The position numbers were made by a program, and so were the translations under genes. The notes under the pieces were generated by a model. That model had not been told where the DNA came from, did not search any database, and was given only the letters and a program-made list of their open reading frames with translations. A stretch of 64,000 nt of DNA from Rhodanobacter sp. T12-5. GTDB lineage: Bacteria > Pseudomonadota > Gammaproteobacteria > Xanthomonadales > Rhodanobacteraceae. The stretch lies in contig NZ_NPKN01000009.1 in the NCBI RefSeq assembly GCF_008329435.1, forward strand, positions 62,001-126,000, in the 5' to 3' direction. Position 1 is the first letter of the stretch. Every line of letters begins with the position of its first letter. Positions 26,998 through 39,104 of the stretch are shown one piece after another.

Positions 26998-27653
26998 GGC
27001 GCCGCTCCGTCGCTGGCCGGGGCAGCGGCTGCCTTGGCCGTCGCGGGTTCGTTCTTGATGCCAAGCCCCTGCAGGTAGGCGATCAACGCATCCATTTCGG
27101 TCTTTCCCTCGACCGCGGCGGGTGCCGCGGCGATGTCGGCATCGCTGTACGGATCGCCGAGTCGGCGCAAGGTGCGCATGCGCGCCTGCACGTCGGCGGC
27201 ATCGATCTTGTTGTTCGCCAGCCACGGATAGCCGGGCATGTTCGATTGCGGCACCACGCTGCGCGGATTCATCAGGTGCATGCGTTGCCAGTCGTCCGAA
27301 TACTTGCCGCCGACCCGCGCCAGATCCGGTCCGGTGCGCTTGGAGCCCCACTGGAACGGACGGTCGTAGACCGACTCGGCCGCGGTGGAGAAGTGGCCGT
27401 AGCGCTCGGTCTCGAAACGCAACGCGCGGATCATCTGGGAGTGGCACAGGTAGCAGCCGTTGGCCACATAGACGTCCTTGCCGATCAGCCGCAGCGGGTC
27501 GTATGGATGCACGCCTGGCGGTGCCTTCACCGAATGCGCCTCCATGAACAGCGGCGTGATCTCGGCCAGGCCGCCCAGCGACACCATGATCGCGATCAGG
27601 ATGCCGAGCAGGCCGGCATGTTTCTCGATCGCTTCGAAATGTTTGTAAGCCAT
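26994..27653 (-). CDS. ccoO: cbb3 oxidase monoheme cytochrome c subunit CcoO (FixO)
   Basis: 219-residue subunit with one N-terminal membrane anchor (LLGILIAIMVSLGGLAEITPLF) and one heme-c motif CYLCH near residue 67, followed by RTGPDLARVGGKYSDDW and MNPRSVVPQSNMPGYPWL with the distal Met. Slightly short and Ala-rich at the C-terminus. Co-transcribed with ccoN, 9 bases downstream. Confidence 0.96.
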   Translation of the reverse strand: MAYKHFEAIEKHAGLLGILIAIMVSLGGLAEITPLFMEAHSVKAPPGVHPYDPLRLIGKDVYVANGCYLCHSQMIRALRFETERYGHFSTAAESVYDRPFQWGSKRTGPDLARVGGKYSDDWQRMHLMNPRSVVPQSNMPGYPWLANNKIDAADVQARMRTLRRLGDPYSDADIAAAPAAVEGKTEMDALIAYLQGLGIKNEPATAKAAAAPASDGAAP

Positions 27654-27662
27654 GGGTCCTCC

Positions 27663-29129
27663 TCAACCGGCCGCGGGCAGCGGGGCGGGTACCTGGTGCG
27701 GCACCGGCTCGGGGATCGGCACCGGGATCGGCTTGATCAGCCGTGCCCGCGCATCGGCGGCGGTGTACCAGAGGTTCCACGCCATCACCCACATGCCGGA
27801 CAGGATCAGCACGCCGCCGCTCCAGCGGATCAGGTACATCGGCCTGATCGCGATCAGGCTGTCCAGGAAGCCGTAGGTAAGTGCACCGTCAGGATTGGTG
27901 GCGCGCCACATCAGGCCTTCGGTGACACCGGCGGTCCACATCGAGCCCACGTACAGCAACGTGCCCATGATGTGCAGCCAGAAGTGCAGCTCCATCGCCT
28001 TGCGCGAATGCATCTCCGGGCGGCCCAGCGCGCGTGGGGCCATCGCGTAGAGCGAGCCGATGGTGATCATCGCGACCCAGCCCAGGGAACCGGAATGCAC
28101 GTGGGCGATGGTCCAGTCGGTGTAGTGCGACAGCGAGTTCACCGTCTTCACCGCCATCATCGAGCCTTCGAAAGTGGCGGCGGCGTAGAACACCAGCGAC
28201 ATCACCATGAACTTCGCGGCGGGGTCGGTTTTCAGCCGCCACCACGAGCCATTGAAAGTGAGCAGGCCGTTCGCTGCCGAACCCAGGCTCGGCATCAGCA
28301 GCACCAGCGAGAACGCCATGCCTACCGACTGCACCCAGTCGGGCAGGGCGGTGTACATCAGGTGGTGCGCGCCGGCCCACATGTAGACCGAGATCAGCGC
28401 CCAGAAATTGACGATCGAGAAGCGGTAGCTCCACAGCGGTTGCTGCGCCTGGCGCGGCACGAAGTAATACATCATGCCGAGGAAGCCGGCGGTGAGGAAG
28501 AACGCCACCGCGTTGTGGCCGTACCACCACTGCACCATCGCATCGACCACGCCGGAGTAGATCGGATACGACTTCCACATCGACACCGGCAGCGCCAGGT
28601 TGTTGACGATGTGCAACAGGCCCACGGCGATGATGAACGCGCCGTAGTACCAGTTCGCCACGTAGATGTGCTTGATCCGGCGGCGCGCCAGGCTGGCGAA
28701 AAAGACCACGCCGAAACTCACCCAGACGATCGCGATCAGAATGTCGATGAACCATTCCGGCTCGGCGTATTCCTTGCTCTGGGTGATGCCCAGCGGCATC
28801 GTGATCATCGACAGCACGATCACCAGTTGCCACCCCCAGAACGTGAAGCCGGCCAGCCGGCCCAGCGCCAGCCGGGCGTGGCCGGTGCGCTGCACGATGT
28901 AGTAGCAGGTGCCCATCAGGGCCGATCCGCCGAACGCGAAGATCACCCCGAAGGTGTGGTCCGGGCGGATCCGGCTGAACGTCAGCCAGGGGATGTCGAA
29001 GTTCAGCGCCGGCCACATCAGCTCGGCGGCGGCATACACGCCGACCGACATGCCTACGATGCCCCACACCGCGGCAGCCAGCAGGAACTGGCGCACCACC
29101 TTGTCGTTGTAGTGTTCGGTATTCGGCAT
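27663..29129 (-). CDS. ccoN: cbb3 oxidase catalytic subunit CcoN
   Basis: 488-residue heme-copper oxidase subunit I with about 12 membrane helices. It holds the low-spin heme and the heme b3-CuB oxygen-reducing site. Visible landmarks: [48 protein letters not shown] (the CuB histidines) and [17 protein letters not shown]. High O2 affinity makes this oxidase suited to microaerobic growth. I chose ATG 29129 because it has a CAGGGA site and begins near the conserved YNDKVVRQF; two in-frame ATGs lie upstream (29147, 29171). Confidence 0.97.
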   Translation of the reverse strand: MPNTEHYNDKVVRQFLLAAAVWGIVGMSVGVYAAAELMWPALNFDIPWLTFSRIRPDHTFGVIFAFGGSALMGTCYYIVQRTGHARLALGRLAGFTFWGWQLVIVLSMITMPLGITQSKEYAEPEWFIDILIAIVWVSFGVVFFASLARRRIKHIYVANWYYGAFIIAVGLLHIVNNLALPVSMWKSYPIYSGVVDAMVQWWYGHNAVAFFLTAGFLGMMYYFVPRQAQQPLWSYRFSIVNFWALISVYMWAGAHHLMYTALPDWVQSVGMAFSLVLLMPSLGSAANGLLTFNGSWWRLKTDPAAKFMVMSLVFYAAATFEGSMMAVKTVNSLSHYTDWTIAHVHSGSLGWVAMITIGSLYAMAPRALGRPEMHSRKAMELHFWLHIMGTLLYVGSMWTAGVTEGLMWRATNPDGALTYGFLDSLIAIRPMYLIRWSGGVLILSGMWVMAWNLWYTAADARARLIKPIPVPIPEPVPHQVPAPLPAAG

Positions 29130-29481
29130 GCGGATTCCCTGGCTCATTACTGCAATTTTCCGGTGAAGCATGCGGCCCTGCCATGACCTCGATCAAGCCG
29201 CTGCGGCAATCCGTCCGGTGTGCGCGACGCGGGTTTGTCGCGTGACCAGGGCGGTCCCCCAGTCAGCCTGCAAGGGTGCGCTGCATCGCCGGGTGAGGTG
29301 ACAGCGGTGCAGCGCCTGCGGATATGCGGTCGGCGGCTGCGGAAAGCCTCGTGGGAGAGGACTTGCCGGACCCGCTTTTCAGCCGCCAGTGTGCGCCGAT
29401 TTGTCACAGGACGGCAGCTCCGATCAGGTATCCTTGACGCCATCGCCGCGAACCATCGCGGCCTGTCTTCCGGTTGATTCC
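29130..29481. other. divergent intergenic region between ccoN and ispG
   Basis: 352 bases without a convincing gene. It holds the FNR-like box at 29183-29196 on the ccoN side. Frames seen here are short and Arg-rich, as expected for chance frames in GC-rich DNA. Confidence 0.6.
29183..29196 (-). promoter_or_regulatory. FNR/Anr-like box upstream of the ccoN operon
   Basis: On the minus strand TTGAT-CGAG-GTCAT; consensus is TTGAT-N4-ATCAA, so the first half is perfect and the second matches 3 of 5. It sits 54 bases before the ccoN start. Oxygen-responsive control of ccoNOQP by FNR-type regulators is well known; binding here is inferred. Confidence 0.45.
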
Positions 29482-30741
<1,260 letters not shown>

Positions 30742-30809
30742 CAGCTGCGTCACAAACTTGCGCAGTGGGGCCTCCACATGATCGACACGGTGCCGGAAAC
30801 GTGCGATGA

Positions 30810-31694
30810 ATGGCCGCTGCAAAGCAGGATCAGCGGAGCCGTGTCTTGAGGACCAACCCCCAGTTCCGAACCGTACTCGTCTATGTCGTACTGTCCGCAC
30901 TCTGGATATGGTTTTCCGACCGTGCGTTGGACGTGCTGGTGCAAAACGTCGCCCAGCTCACCTTCCTGCAGAGCGTCAAGGGTGGCCTGTTCGTGCTGGC
31001 CACCGGCGCGTTGCTGTACTGGATGATCGGTCGCGACCTGCGCCGGTTGAAGGCCGCCAACCAGATGCTCCTGCACGGACACACGCAGACCCTGCGCGTG
31101 CTGGTGTCGGCGATGGATATACGGCACAAGGAAACCGGCGACCATTCCGACCGCGTGATGCGCATGGCCGTCGGGCTGGCCCGCCTGGCTGGTGTGAACG
31201 GGAAGGCTTTGCGCAACCTCGGGTTCGGTGCCCTGTTGCACGACATCGGCAAACTGGCCTTGCCGGATGCCGTGTTGATCAAGCCCGGCAAGCTCGACGA
31301 TGAGGAGATGGCGATCATGCGCCGGCATCCCGACATCGGCAACGAGCTCCTGCAGCAGGTCGATTTTCTGCGCGAGGCGAGTGATATCCCCTACAGCCAT
31401 CACGAGCGCTGGGACGGTACCGGTTATCCGCAGGGCTTGCGGGGCGAGGAGATTCCCCTGGCCGCGCGCATATTCAGCGTGGTCGATGTCTGGGATGCAT
31501 TGATCACGGTGCGTGTCTACAAGCCGGCGTGGCCGGAAGCGGACGTGCTGGATTATCTGCGCAGCGTCGCCGGCAGCCAGCTCGATCCGGACCTGGTGAA
31601 CCTGTTCCTGCAACACTACGACGAGCTGAAGGCGATCGGCCAAACGCCGCAGGTCGCGGGACCCGCATACGCTCAGCTACCCACGCAAGGTTGA
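30810..31694 (+). CDS. membrane-anchored HD-GYP domain protein
   Basis: 294-residue protein: two N-terminal membrane helices (VLVYVVLSALWIWFSD and GGLFVLATGALLYWMIG), then an HD-GYP phosphodiesterase domain. Motifs intact: ETGDHSDRVMRMAVGLA, LLHDIGKLALPD, SHHERWDGTGYPQGLRG with the GYP, and SVVDVWDAL. Such domains degrade cyclic-di-GMP; the membrane part may sense a signal. The start at 30810 is uncertain, since a TTG at 30846 with a CGGAG site is also possible. It overlaps the convergent aat gene by 22 bases. Confidence 0.88.
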   Translation: MAAAKQDQRSRVLRTNPQFRTVLVYVVLSALWIWFSDRALDVLVQNVAQLTFLQSVKGGLFVLATGALLYWMIGRDLRRLKAANQMLLHGHTQTLRVLVSAMDIRHKETGDHSDRVMRMAVGLARLAGVNGKALRNLGFGALLHDIGKLALPDAVLIKPGKLDDEEMAIMRRHPDIGNELLQQVDFLREASDIPYSHHERWDGTGYPQGLRGEEIPLAARIFSVVDVWDALITVRVYKPAWPEADVLDYLRSVAGSQLDPDLVNLFLQHYDELKAIGQTPQVAGPAYAQLPTQG

Positions 31695-32401
31695 ACCAGC
31701 TGCGGCGTGAGTTCGGCCCAGTTGCCGATCCGCCCGGGTAATCGGGTGAGTCGACCGACCTCCTGCAGAAATCGGTCGCGCGGTATTTCGGTCGCGCCCA
31801 GTTGCAAGGTGTGGGGGTTCGCCACCTGGGTGTCGATCAGCGGAAAGCCGAGGCCGTGCAGCAACTGGGCAAGGACGACCAGGGCGACCTTCGAACCGCC
31901 GCTTTCGGCGCTGAACATCGACTCGCCACAGAACAGCCGGCCGACCGCGACGCCGTAGATGCCGCCGATCAGCCGTTCGTCATCCCACACTTCCACGCTG
32001 TGCGCGTGACCTTGCCGATGCAGATGGATGTACGCCTCGATCATCGCCGGCACCAGCCAGGTGCCCGAATCGACATCGCGCGGTGCAGCGCAGGCGCGGA
32101 TGACGGCGTCGAACGCGTGGTCGACGGTCACGCGCCAATGCTTGCCGGCAAGCTGGCGGCGCAGGCTGCGGTTGATCCGTGCCGTGTCGGTGCGGAACAC
32201 GCAGCGCGGATCAGGTGACCACCACAGGATCGGCTCGCCTTCGCCGAACCATGGAAAGATGCCGAGACGGTAGGCGGCGAGCAGCCGCGAAGGCGACAAG
32301 TCTCCGCCAAATGCCAGCAGGCCGTTCGGCTCGGTCAGCGCATTGCGCGGATCGGGGAAACGATCCCAGGCGGCAGCATCCAGTAGCGGGAGGCGAATCA
32401 T
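31673..32401 (-). CDS. aat: leucyl/phenylalanyl-tRNA-protein transferase
   Basis: 242-residue enzyme that adds Leu or Phe to N-terminal Lys/Arg of proteins, marking them for ClpAP (N-degron pathway). Family motifs: EPNGLLAFGGDLSPSRLLAAY, GIFPWF, PILWWSPDPR, SGTWLVPAMIEAYIHLH, GHAHSVEVW, GGIYGVAVGRLFCGESMFS and IDTQVANPHT. Its start overlaps the upstream acyltransferase stop (ATGA), so they form one operon with trxB further up. Confidence 0.96.
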   Translation of the reverse strand: MIRLPLLDAAAWDRFPDPRNALTEPNGLLAFGGDLSPSRLLAAYRLGIFPWFGEGEPILWWSPDPRCVFRTDTARINRSLRRQLAGKHWRVTVDHAFDAVIRACAAPRDVDSGTWLVPAMIEAYIHLHRQGHAHSVEVWDDERLIGGIYGVAVGRLFCGESMFSAESGGSKVALVVLAQLLHGLGFPLIDTQVANPHTLQLGATEIPRDRFLQEVGRLTRLPGRIGNWAELTPQLVQPCVGS

Positions 32402-33570
32402 CGTTGGTCGGTGACGGTGTCGGCGTCGCGGTGGCCGCGGTCGGCATAAGGGCTGTGGCTCTGCAGTTCGGCGGCATAAGCATCGACCGCCGGCCGTTCG
32501 CCGGCCAGTGCTGCTGCCACGGCGGCACGAAAATCGGGGTTCGCGAGGTAATGCCGCGAATGGGTGCGCACCGGCAGGAAGCCGCGTGCCAGCTTGTGTT
32601 CGCCCTGCGCGCCGGGTTCGAAACGCGCGAGCTTGTGCGCGATCGCATGCTCGATGCCGCGGTAGTAGCACAACTCGAAATGCAAGCCCGGCACATCCAC
32701 CGAAGCGCCCCAGTAGCGGCCGTACAACACGTCGCTGCCTTGCACGAACAGCGCCATCGCCACGATGGTTTCACCTTGGCGCGCCAGCGCGACCTGTGCG
32801 GTCCGACCGAGCTCGCCGAGTCGCAGGAAAAACGCCGCAGTCAGCGCCGCGTGGTTGCCCTTCATGTCGAACGTGGTTTCGTACAGCGCATGCAGTTGCC
32901 GCCATTCGTCGCGATCGAGCGTGTCGCCGCCACGCCACTCGATGGCCAGGCCGCTGGCCGCGACCTGTCGGCGTTCGCGCAAGATGTTCTTGCGCTTCTT
33001 GTGGTTGAGCGCGGCGAGGAAATCCGGGAAGTGGCGATAGCCGTGGTTGTGCCAGTGGAACTGCACGTCAGAGCGGGCCAGCCAGGCGTGATCGCTGCCG
33101 TCGAACGCGGCCAGCTCGGCGGCCTGCAGGAAATTGGCATGCACCGAGGACAGTCCCATTCGTTCCGCTTCGCCTTGCATGGCTTCGACCAGCGCGCGCT
33201 GCAGGAGCAGCGTGCGTTCGTCATTGCCGGCGAGCAGGCGCGGGCCGGGCACGGGCGAGTAGGGGACGGCGTTGAGAAGTTTCGGATAGTAATCGCCGCC
33301 GGCACGCTCCCACGCGCTGGCCCAGCTCCAGTCGAACACGAACTCGCCGTGCGAGTTGCCCTTCAGGTACAGCGGTGCGGCGGCGAGCAGGCGGCCGTCC
33401 TGGTACAGGCCCAGGTGATGAGCCTGCCAGCCCCAGTCGGGCCGGATGCAGCCGCTTTGCTCCAGCGCGTGCAGGAACGCGTGCGAGACGAACGGGTTGG
33501 CGTCAGCGCGCAGGGCGTCCCATTCCGCGGCAGGCAGTTCGGCGATCGCGGCGTGGAAGCGGATGTGCAT
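32398..33570 (-). CDS. GNAT/FemAB-like N-acyltransferase (PF04339-type)
   Basis: 390-residue protein of the group often labelled peptidogalycan biosynthesis or GNAT-family acyltransferase. Landmarks: PFVSHAFLHALEQSGC near 27, FVFDWSWASAWERAGGDYYPKL near 80, HWHNHGYRHFPDFLAALNHKKRKN near 170, and CYYRGIEHAIAHKLARFEPGAQGEHKLARG near 315. The reaction and substrate are not established. Tightly coupled to aat; a REP element separates it from trxB. Confidence 0.85.
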   Translation of the reverse strand: MHIRFHAAIAELPAAEWDALRADANPFVSHAFLHALEQSGCIRPDWGWQAHHLGLYQDGRLLAAAPLYLKGNSHGEFVFDWSWASAWERAGGDYYPKLLNAVPYSPVPGPRLLAGNDERTLLLQRALVEAMQGEAERMGLSSVHANFLQAAELAAFDGSDHAWLARSDVQFHWHNHGYRHFPDFLAALNHKKRKNILRERRQVAASGLAIEWRGGDTLDRDEWRQLHALYETTFDMKGNHAALTAAFFLRLGELGRTAQVALARQGETIVAMALFVQGSDVLYGRYWGASVDVPGLHFELCYYRGIEHAIAHKLARFEPGAQGEHKLARGFLPVRTHSRHYLANPDFRAAVAAALAGERPAVDAYAAELQSHSPYADRGHRDADTVTDQR

Positions 33571-33590
33571 GGCGGGCGTGGCCTGGCTGT

Positions 33591-33679
33591 GTAGGAGCCC
33601 GCTCGCGGGCGATGCTATTGTTCTGATGCTGAATAGGGAGATTCAGAGCAAAAAGCATCGCCCGCGAGCGGGCTCCTAC
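33591..33679. repeat. REP-type inverted repeat pair
   Basis: Two perfect 26-bp arms, GTAGGAGCCCGCTCGCGGGC plus GATGCT (33591-33616) and its complement (33654-33679), flank a 37-base centre with an inner CTGAAT/ATTCAG stem. A single copy of the same arm recurs at 41343-41366, and variants at 38304-38368 and 39900-39925. Typical of REP/BIME elements mobilised by REP-associated transposases. Confidence 0.85.
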
Positions 33680-33683
33680 AACA

Positions 33684-34685
<1,002 letters not shown>

Positions 34686-34865
34686 TCATTCGCTGCAGCC
34701 CCCGGCACGGTTTCCTCAAGCGAGGCCAGCGAGCGAGGCGGGTTGCGTGACCCCGCAAGGATGGGGAATACCCACGGCCGATTCAAGGTAGGCGACAGAT
34801 TCACCGACACCACCGCAGCGTCAGCGCGATGGATCCACAACGTGCTCCCACAGGATTCTTTTTCC

Positions 34866-35930
34866 ATGCGTATCGGTATCCCCTCCGAAACCAAGACCCT
34901 CGAAGGTCGTGTTGCCCTCGTTCCCGCCGCTGCCGCCGATCTGGTGCGCCGTGGCCACGAAGTGTTCATCCAGTCCGGCGCCGGCCTGAAGAGCGGCTTT
35001 GCCGACGAGGCCTACATCAAGGAGGGCATCAAGATCGTGCCCGACGCCGCCGCGCTGTACGAGGCCGGTGAGTTGATCGTCAAGGTGAAGGAGCCGGTCG
35101 CCGGCGACCTGGCGCTGCTGAAGAAGCACCACCTGCTGTTCTGCTACCTGCATCTGGCGGCCGAACCCGAACTGACGAAGAGCCTGCTCGACATCGGCCT
35201 GACCGGCGTGGCGTTCGAGTCGGTGGAAGAGAACGGCGCGCTGCCGCTGTTGCTGCCGATGTCGGTGATCGCCGGCCGCATCGCCACCCAGATCGGCACC
35301 ACGCTGCTGCATCGCCCGCAGGGCGGCAAGGGCAAGCTGCTCGGCGGCATGGCTTCCACCCCGCGCGGCAAGGTGGTGGTGCTGGGCGCCGGCGCTGCCG
35401 GTGGTGCGGCTGCTGCGCTGGCAGCTGCCGCCGGCGCCAACGTGGTGGTGTTCGACAAGCGCCAGGACCGCCTGGCCGAGATGATGACGATGGGTCCGAA
35501 CGTCACCGCGCTGTACGCCTACGAGTCCTCGGTGGCCGAGGAAGTACGCGATGCCGACATCGTGGTGGGTGCGGTGCTGGTACCCAGCGCCAAGGCGCCG
35601 CGCGTGGTCACCGAGGCGATGGTGAAGACCATGGAGCCGGGCAGCGTGCTGGTGGATATCGCGATCGACCAGGGCGGCTGCTTCGAGACCTCGAAGCCCA
35701 CCACCTGGAAGGAACCGACCTACGACGTGCATGGCGTCACCCACTTCTGCGTGACCAACATGCCCGGCGCGGTGCCGCAGACCTCGTCGCTGGCGATCTC
35801 CGCCGCGATCCTGCCGTACGTGCAGCGCCTGGCCGCCGGCAACGAGTGGCGCGAGTTCGAACCGCTGAAGGTCGGCATCAACGTCGACGGCGGCAAGCTG
35901 GTGCATCCCGCTCTGCAAGGTATGCTCTGA
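34866..35930 (+). CDS. ald: alanine dehydrogenase
   Basis: 354-residue NAD-dependent enzyme interconverting L-alanine and pyruvate plus ammonia. Motifs: RIGIPSETKTLEGRVALVP at the start, IVKVKEPVAGDLALLK near 75, HLLFCYLHLAAEP, NAD-binding VVLGAGAAGGAAAALAAAAG near 170-190 and GSVLVDIAIDQGGCFETS near 260. Complete and of normal length. ATG 34866 follows a weak AGGATT site. Confidence 0.95.
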   Translation: MRIGIPSETKTLEGRVALVPAAAADLVRRGHEVFIQSGAGLKSGFADEAYIKEGIKIVPDAAALYEAGELIVKVKEPVAGDLALLKKHHLLFCYLHLAAEPELTKSLLDIGLTGVAFESVEENGALPLLLPMSVIAGRIATQIGTTLLHRPQGGKGKLLGGMASTPRGKVVVLGAGAAGGAAAALAAAAGANVVVFDKRQDRLAEMMTMGPNVTALYAYESSVAEEVRDADIVVGAVLVPSAKAPRVVTEAMVKTMEPGSVLVDIAIDQGGCFETSKPTTWKEPTYDVHGVTHFCVTNMPGAVPQTSSLAISAAILPYVQRLAAGNEWREFEPLKVGINVDGGKLVHPALQGML

Positions 35931-35960
35931 CCCTTGGCAGTCAAAAAGGGGGCACCCAAG

Positions 35961-38288
35961 GTGGCGCGCAGCGCAAATGCAAGACAACAACCGAGGGAAG
36001 GCCTCAGCGAGGAGCTGAAGCGCCGGCTGCGTGAAGCCGGCGCCCTGCTGCTGCTGCCGCTGGCGCTGTATCTGCTGGTGTGCCTGTTCAGCTACAACCC
36101 GCATGATCCCAGCTGGACGAACGCCGGCCAGCTGGAGCATGCGCACAATTTCGGCGGCACCGTCGGCGCCTACGTCGCCGACCTGCTGCGCTGGATCTTC
36201 GGCCTGGTCGCCTACTGCTTCCCGCTGCTGCTGCTGTTGCTGGGCGTGCAGGTGCTGCGCCAGCGCGGCGACGAACGGGTGGTGCACCCGTGGGAGCCGG
36301 CGCTGCGGCTGATCGGCTTCGTGTTCTTCTTCATTACCGGGCCGGCACTGCTCTACCTCAATTTCCACGACGAGCCGGTCTTGCCGCAGGGCGTGGGTGG
36401 CATCATCGGCGTGTGGGTCGGCGACGCCTTGCTCAGCGCGTTCGGCGACAAGGGCGCGCCGCTGCTGCTGCTGGCGCTGTTTCTGATCGCGGTGACGCTG
36501 GCCACGGGCCTGTCGTGGTTCAAGCTGGCAGACTGGACCGGGCAGGGCGTGCTCAAGCTGGTCGACTGGCTCCGCGGCAAGCTGCGCCGGGCACCCCAGG
36601 CATTGGCCGCGCGGCAGGCACGCACCGAGCGTGAGGTGGTCAAGAAGGCCGATGCGGTGCGGCAGGCCAAGCGCGAACCGGTGCGCATCGAGGCCGCCCC
36701 CGCGCCGGTGACCAAGAGCGAGCGGGCCAAGCTGGAAACCCAGATTCCGCTGTTCACCGGCGCTGCCGCTCCGGGCGAACTGCCGCCGCTGTCGCTGTTG
36801 GACGAGGCTCCGCCGCAGGGGCCGGGCTATTCCGAGGAAACCCTCGAGGTGCTCTCGCGCCAGGTCGAGTTCAAGCTGAAGGATTTCAAGATCGACGTGA
36901 AGGTGGTCGGCGCCTATCCGGGCCCGGTGATCACCCGCTTCGAGATGGAGCCGGCGCCGGGCATCCGCGGCTCCCAGGTATCCAGCCTGGACAAGGACAT
37001 CGCGCGTGGCCTGTCGGTGGTCAGCGTGCGCGTGGTCGACGTGATCCCCGGCAAGAACGTGATCGGGCTGGAGATCCCCAATACCCACAAGCAGATCGTG
37101 TATCTCTCCGAGATCCTGCGTTCGGACAAGTACGACCAGCTGAAATCGCCGCTGGCGCTGGCGCTGGGCAAGGACATCGGCGGCAAGCCGGTGGTGGTCG
37201 ACCTGGGCAAGATGCCGCATCTGCTGGTGGCCGGCACCACCGGTTCGGGCAAATCCGTGGCGGTCAACGCGATGGTGCTGAGCCTCTTGTACAAGGCCAG
37301 CCCGAAAGACGTGCGGATGATCATGATCGACCCGAAGATGCTGGAGCTCTCGGTGTACGAGGGCATCCCGCACCTGCTGGCGCCGGTGGTCACCGACATG
37401 AAGGAGGCCGCCAACGCGCTGCGCTGGTGCGTGGCCGAGATGGAGCGCCGCTACAAGCTGATGGCCGCCGTCGGCGTGCGCAATCTGGCCGGCTTCAACA
37501 AGAAGGTGAAGGACGCCGAGAATGCCGGCCAGCCGATGCTGGACCCGCTGTTCCGGCCGAACCCGGATATGCCGAACCTCGCCGCCGAGCCGCTGGAGCC
37601 GCTGCCGTACATCGTGGTGATCATCGACGAATTCGCCGACATGATGATGATCGTCGGCAAGAAGGTGGAGGAGCTGATCGCCCGCCTGGCGCAGAAGGCG
37701 CGCGCCGCCGGCGTGCACCTGATCCTGGCCACCCAGCGCCCGTCGGTGGACGTGATCACCGGCCTGATCAAGGCCAACATCCCCACCCGCATCGCGTTCC
37801 AGGTCTCCAGCAAGATCGACTCGCGCACGATTCTCGACCAGTCGGGCGCCGAGACCCTGCTCGGCCACGGCGACATGCTGTACCTGCCGCCGGGCACCGC
37901 CACGCCGGAACGCGTGCACGGCGCCTTCGTCGACGACCACGAGGTGCACCACGTGGTCGCCTGGCTGAAATCGCAAGGTGCGCCGCAATACATCGAAGGC
38001 GTGCTGGAGGAAGTGCAGGCCACCAGCGACGGCAAGTTCATCAACGATTCGGGCCTGCCGCAGGAAGGCGAAGAGGGCGGCGACGCCGACACCCAGCTGT
38101 ACGACAAGGCGGTGGCGATCGTCACGCAGACCCGGCGCGCCTCGATTTCCGGCGTGCAGCGGCACCTGCGCATCGGCTACAACCGCGCCGCACGGCTGGT
38201 CGAGCAGATGGAGCAGGACGGCGTGGTCAGCGCCCCGCAGCACAACGGCAACCGCGAAGTGCTGGCGCCGCCGCCACCGAAGAATTGA
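35961..38288 (+). CDS. ftsK: DNA translocase FtsK
   Basis: 775-residue septal DNA pump. Four N-terminal membrane helices (~25-185), then a short Ala/Pro/Lys linker (~190-270), shorter than in E. coli. The RecA-like motor has Walker [13 protein letters not shown] near 430 and Walker [14 protein letters not shown] near 550, and the C-terminal gamma winged helix for KOPS recognition is [27 protein letters not shown]. It clears chromosomes from the septum and activates XerCD. GTG 35961 chosen because an AAGGGGG site precedes it; TTG 35934 is an in-frame alternative. Confidence 0.95.
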   Translation: MARSANARQQPREGLSEELKRRLREAGALLLLPLALYLLVCLFSYNPHDPSWTNAGQLEHAHNFGGTVGAYVADLLRWIFGLVAYCFPLLLLLLGVQVLRQRGDERVVHPWEPALRLIGFVFFFITGPALLYLNFHDEPVLPQGVGGIIGVWVGDALLSAFGDKGAPLLLLALFLIAVTLATGLSWFKLADWTGQGVLKLVDWLRGKLRRAPQALAARQARTEREVVKKADAVRQAKREPVRIEAAPAPVTKSERAKLETQIPLFTGAAAPGELPPLSLLDEAPPQGPGYSEETLEVLSRQVEFKLKDFKIDVKVVGAYPGPVITRFEMEPAPGIRGSQVSSLDKDIARGLSVVSVRVVDVIPGKNVIGLEIPNTHKQIVYLSEILRSDKYDQLKSPLALALGKDIGGKPVVVDLGKMPHLLVAGTTGSGKSVAVNAMVLSLLYKASPKDVRMIMIDPKMLELSVYEGIPHLLAPVVTDMKEAANALRWCVAEMERRYKLMAAVGVRNLAGFNKKVKDAENAGQPMLDPLFRPNPDMPNLAAEPLEPLPYIVVIIDEFADMMMIVGKKVEELIARLAQKARAAGVHLILATQRPSVDVITGLIKANIPTRIAFQVSSKIDSRTILDQSGAETLLGHGDMLYLPPGTATPERVHGAFVDDHEVHHVVAWLKSQGAPQYIEGVLEEVQATSDGKFINDSGLPQEGEEGGDADTQLYDKAVAIVTQTRRASISGVQRHLRIGYNRAARLVEQMEQDGVVSAPQHNGNREVLAPPPPKN

Positions 38289-38303
38289 GCGCCAGCCCTT
38301 GCG

Positions 38304-38368
38304 GGAGCGACTTCAGTCGCGATGCTCCTGGCCTTGTCACCGAAGAGCATCGCTACTGAAGTCGCTCC
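38304..38368. repeat. REP-type inverted repeat between ftsK and lolA
   Basis: Arms GGAGCGACTTCAGTCGCGAT plus GCTC (38304-38327) and its complement with one mismatch (38345-38368) around a 17-base centre. Same layout as the element at 33591-33679 but with the GACTTCAGTCGC variant of the arm. May end ftsK transcripts. Confidence 0.8.
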
Positions 38369-38431
38369 TACCATTCGGTTAAGCCTGCACGCTTCACAAT
38401 TCACCGCATCGCCACGTTTCCAGGGAATCCG

Positions 38432-39097
38432 ATGAAACGCTTCATGCTCGCCATGTCCGCCGTTGTGCTGATGTTCTCGCTGAGTGCCGTGGCGCAGGCT
38501 GCCACCGGTCCGGCGCGTGCACGGCTGGATGCGTTCGCCACCGGCCTGCATTCGCTGACCGGGCATTTCACGCAGTCGCTGGTCGACATCAACGGCAAGG
38601 CCGGCAAGAACAGTTCCGGCACGCTGGCGATGCAGTCGCCGCGACAGTTTCGCTGGGACACGCTGACGCCGTACAAGCAGGTCATCGTGGCCGACGGCAG
38701 CCGGGTATGGATGTACGACCCGGAACTCGAACAGGTCACCGTGCGCATCCAGAGCAGCGAGGAGGCGCATAGCCCGCTCACCGTGCTGACTGACGTCAAG
38801 CAACTGGACAAGAACTTCAAGGTTGCCGAACGGGGTGAGCGGGATGGCCTGGTCTGGTTGAGGCTCACCTCTACGGCAAAGGATCCGCAGTTCGATTACG
38901 CGGACCTCGGCTTCGACGCGAACGGCCTGGCACGGATGACGTTTCGCGACCAGCTCGGTTCCACCACCGACATCCGTTTCTCCGACTGGCAGCGCAACGC
39001 ACCGATTCCGCCGGACACTTTCAATTTCGTGCCGCCGAAGGGCGCCGACGTGATCGGCGACGCGCCGGTGATCACCACCCAGCCACTCAAGGACTGA
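38432..39097 (+). CDS. lolA: outer-membrane lipoprotein carrier LolA
   Basis: 221-residue periplasmic chaperone that ferries lipoproteins from LolCDE to LolB. Sec signal peptide at residues 1-23 (MLAMSAVVLMFSLSAVAQA). The mature part shows the family pattern: GHFTQSLVDINGKAGKNSSG, MQSPRQFRWDTLTPYKQVIV, VWMYDPELEQVTVR and GLARMTFRDQLGSTTDIRFSD. Position between ftsK and rarA is conserved. Confidence 0.95.
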   Translation: MKRFMLAMSAVVLMFSLSAVAQAATGPARARLDAFATGLHSLTGHFTQSLVDINGKAGKNSSGTLAMQSPRQFRWDTLTPYKQVIVADGSRVWMYDPELEQVTVRIQSSEEAHSPLTVLTDVKQLDKNFKVAERGERDGLVWLRLTSTAKDPQFDYADLGFDANGLARMTFRDQLGSTTDIRFSDWQRNAPIPPDTFNFVPPKGADVIGDAPVITTQPLKD

Positions 39098-39104
39098 TCC
39101 GGTC

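Noticed and set aside
34821..38243. 1140-residue open frame antisense to ftsK and ald
   Set aside because: Spans two well-supported genes on the opposite strand and has shadow composition only.
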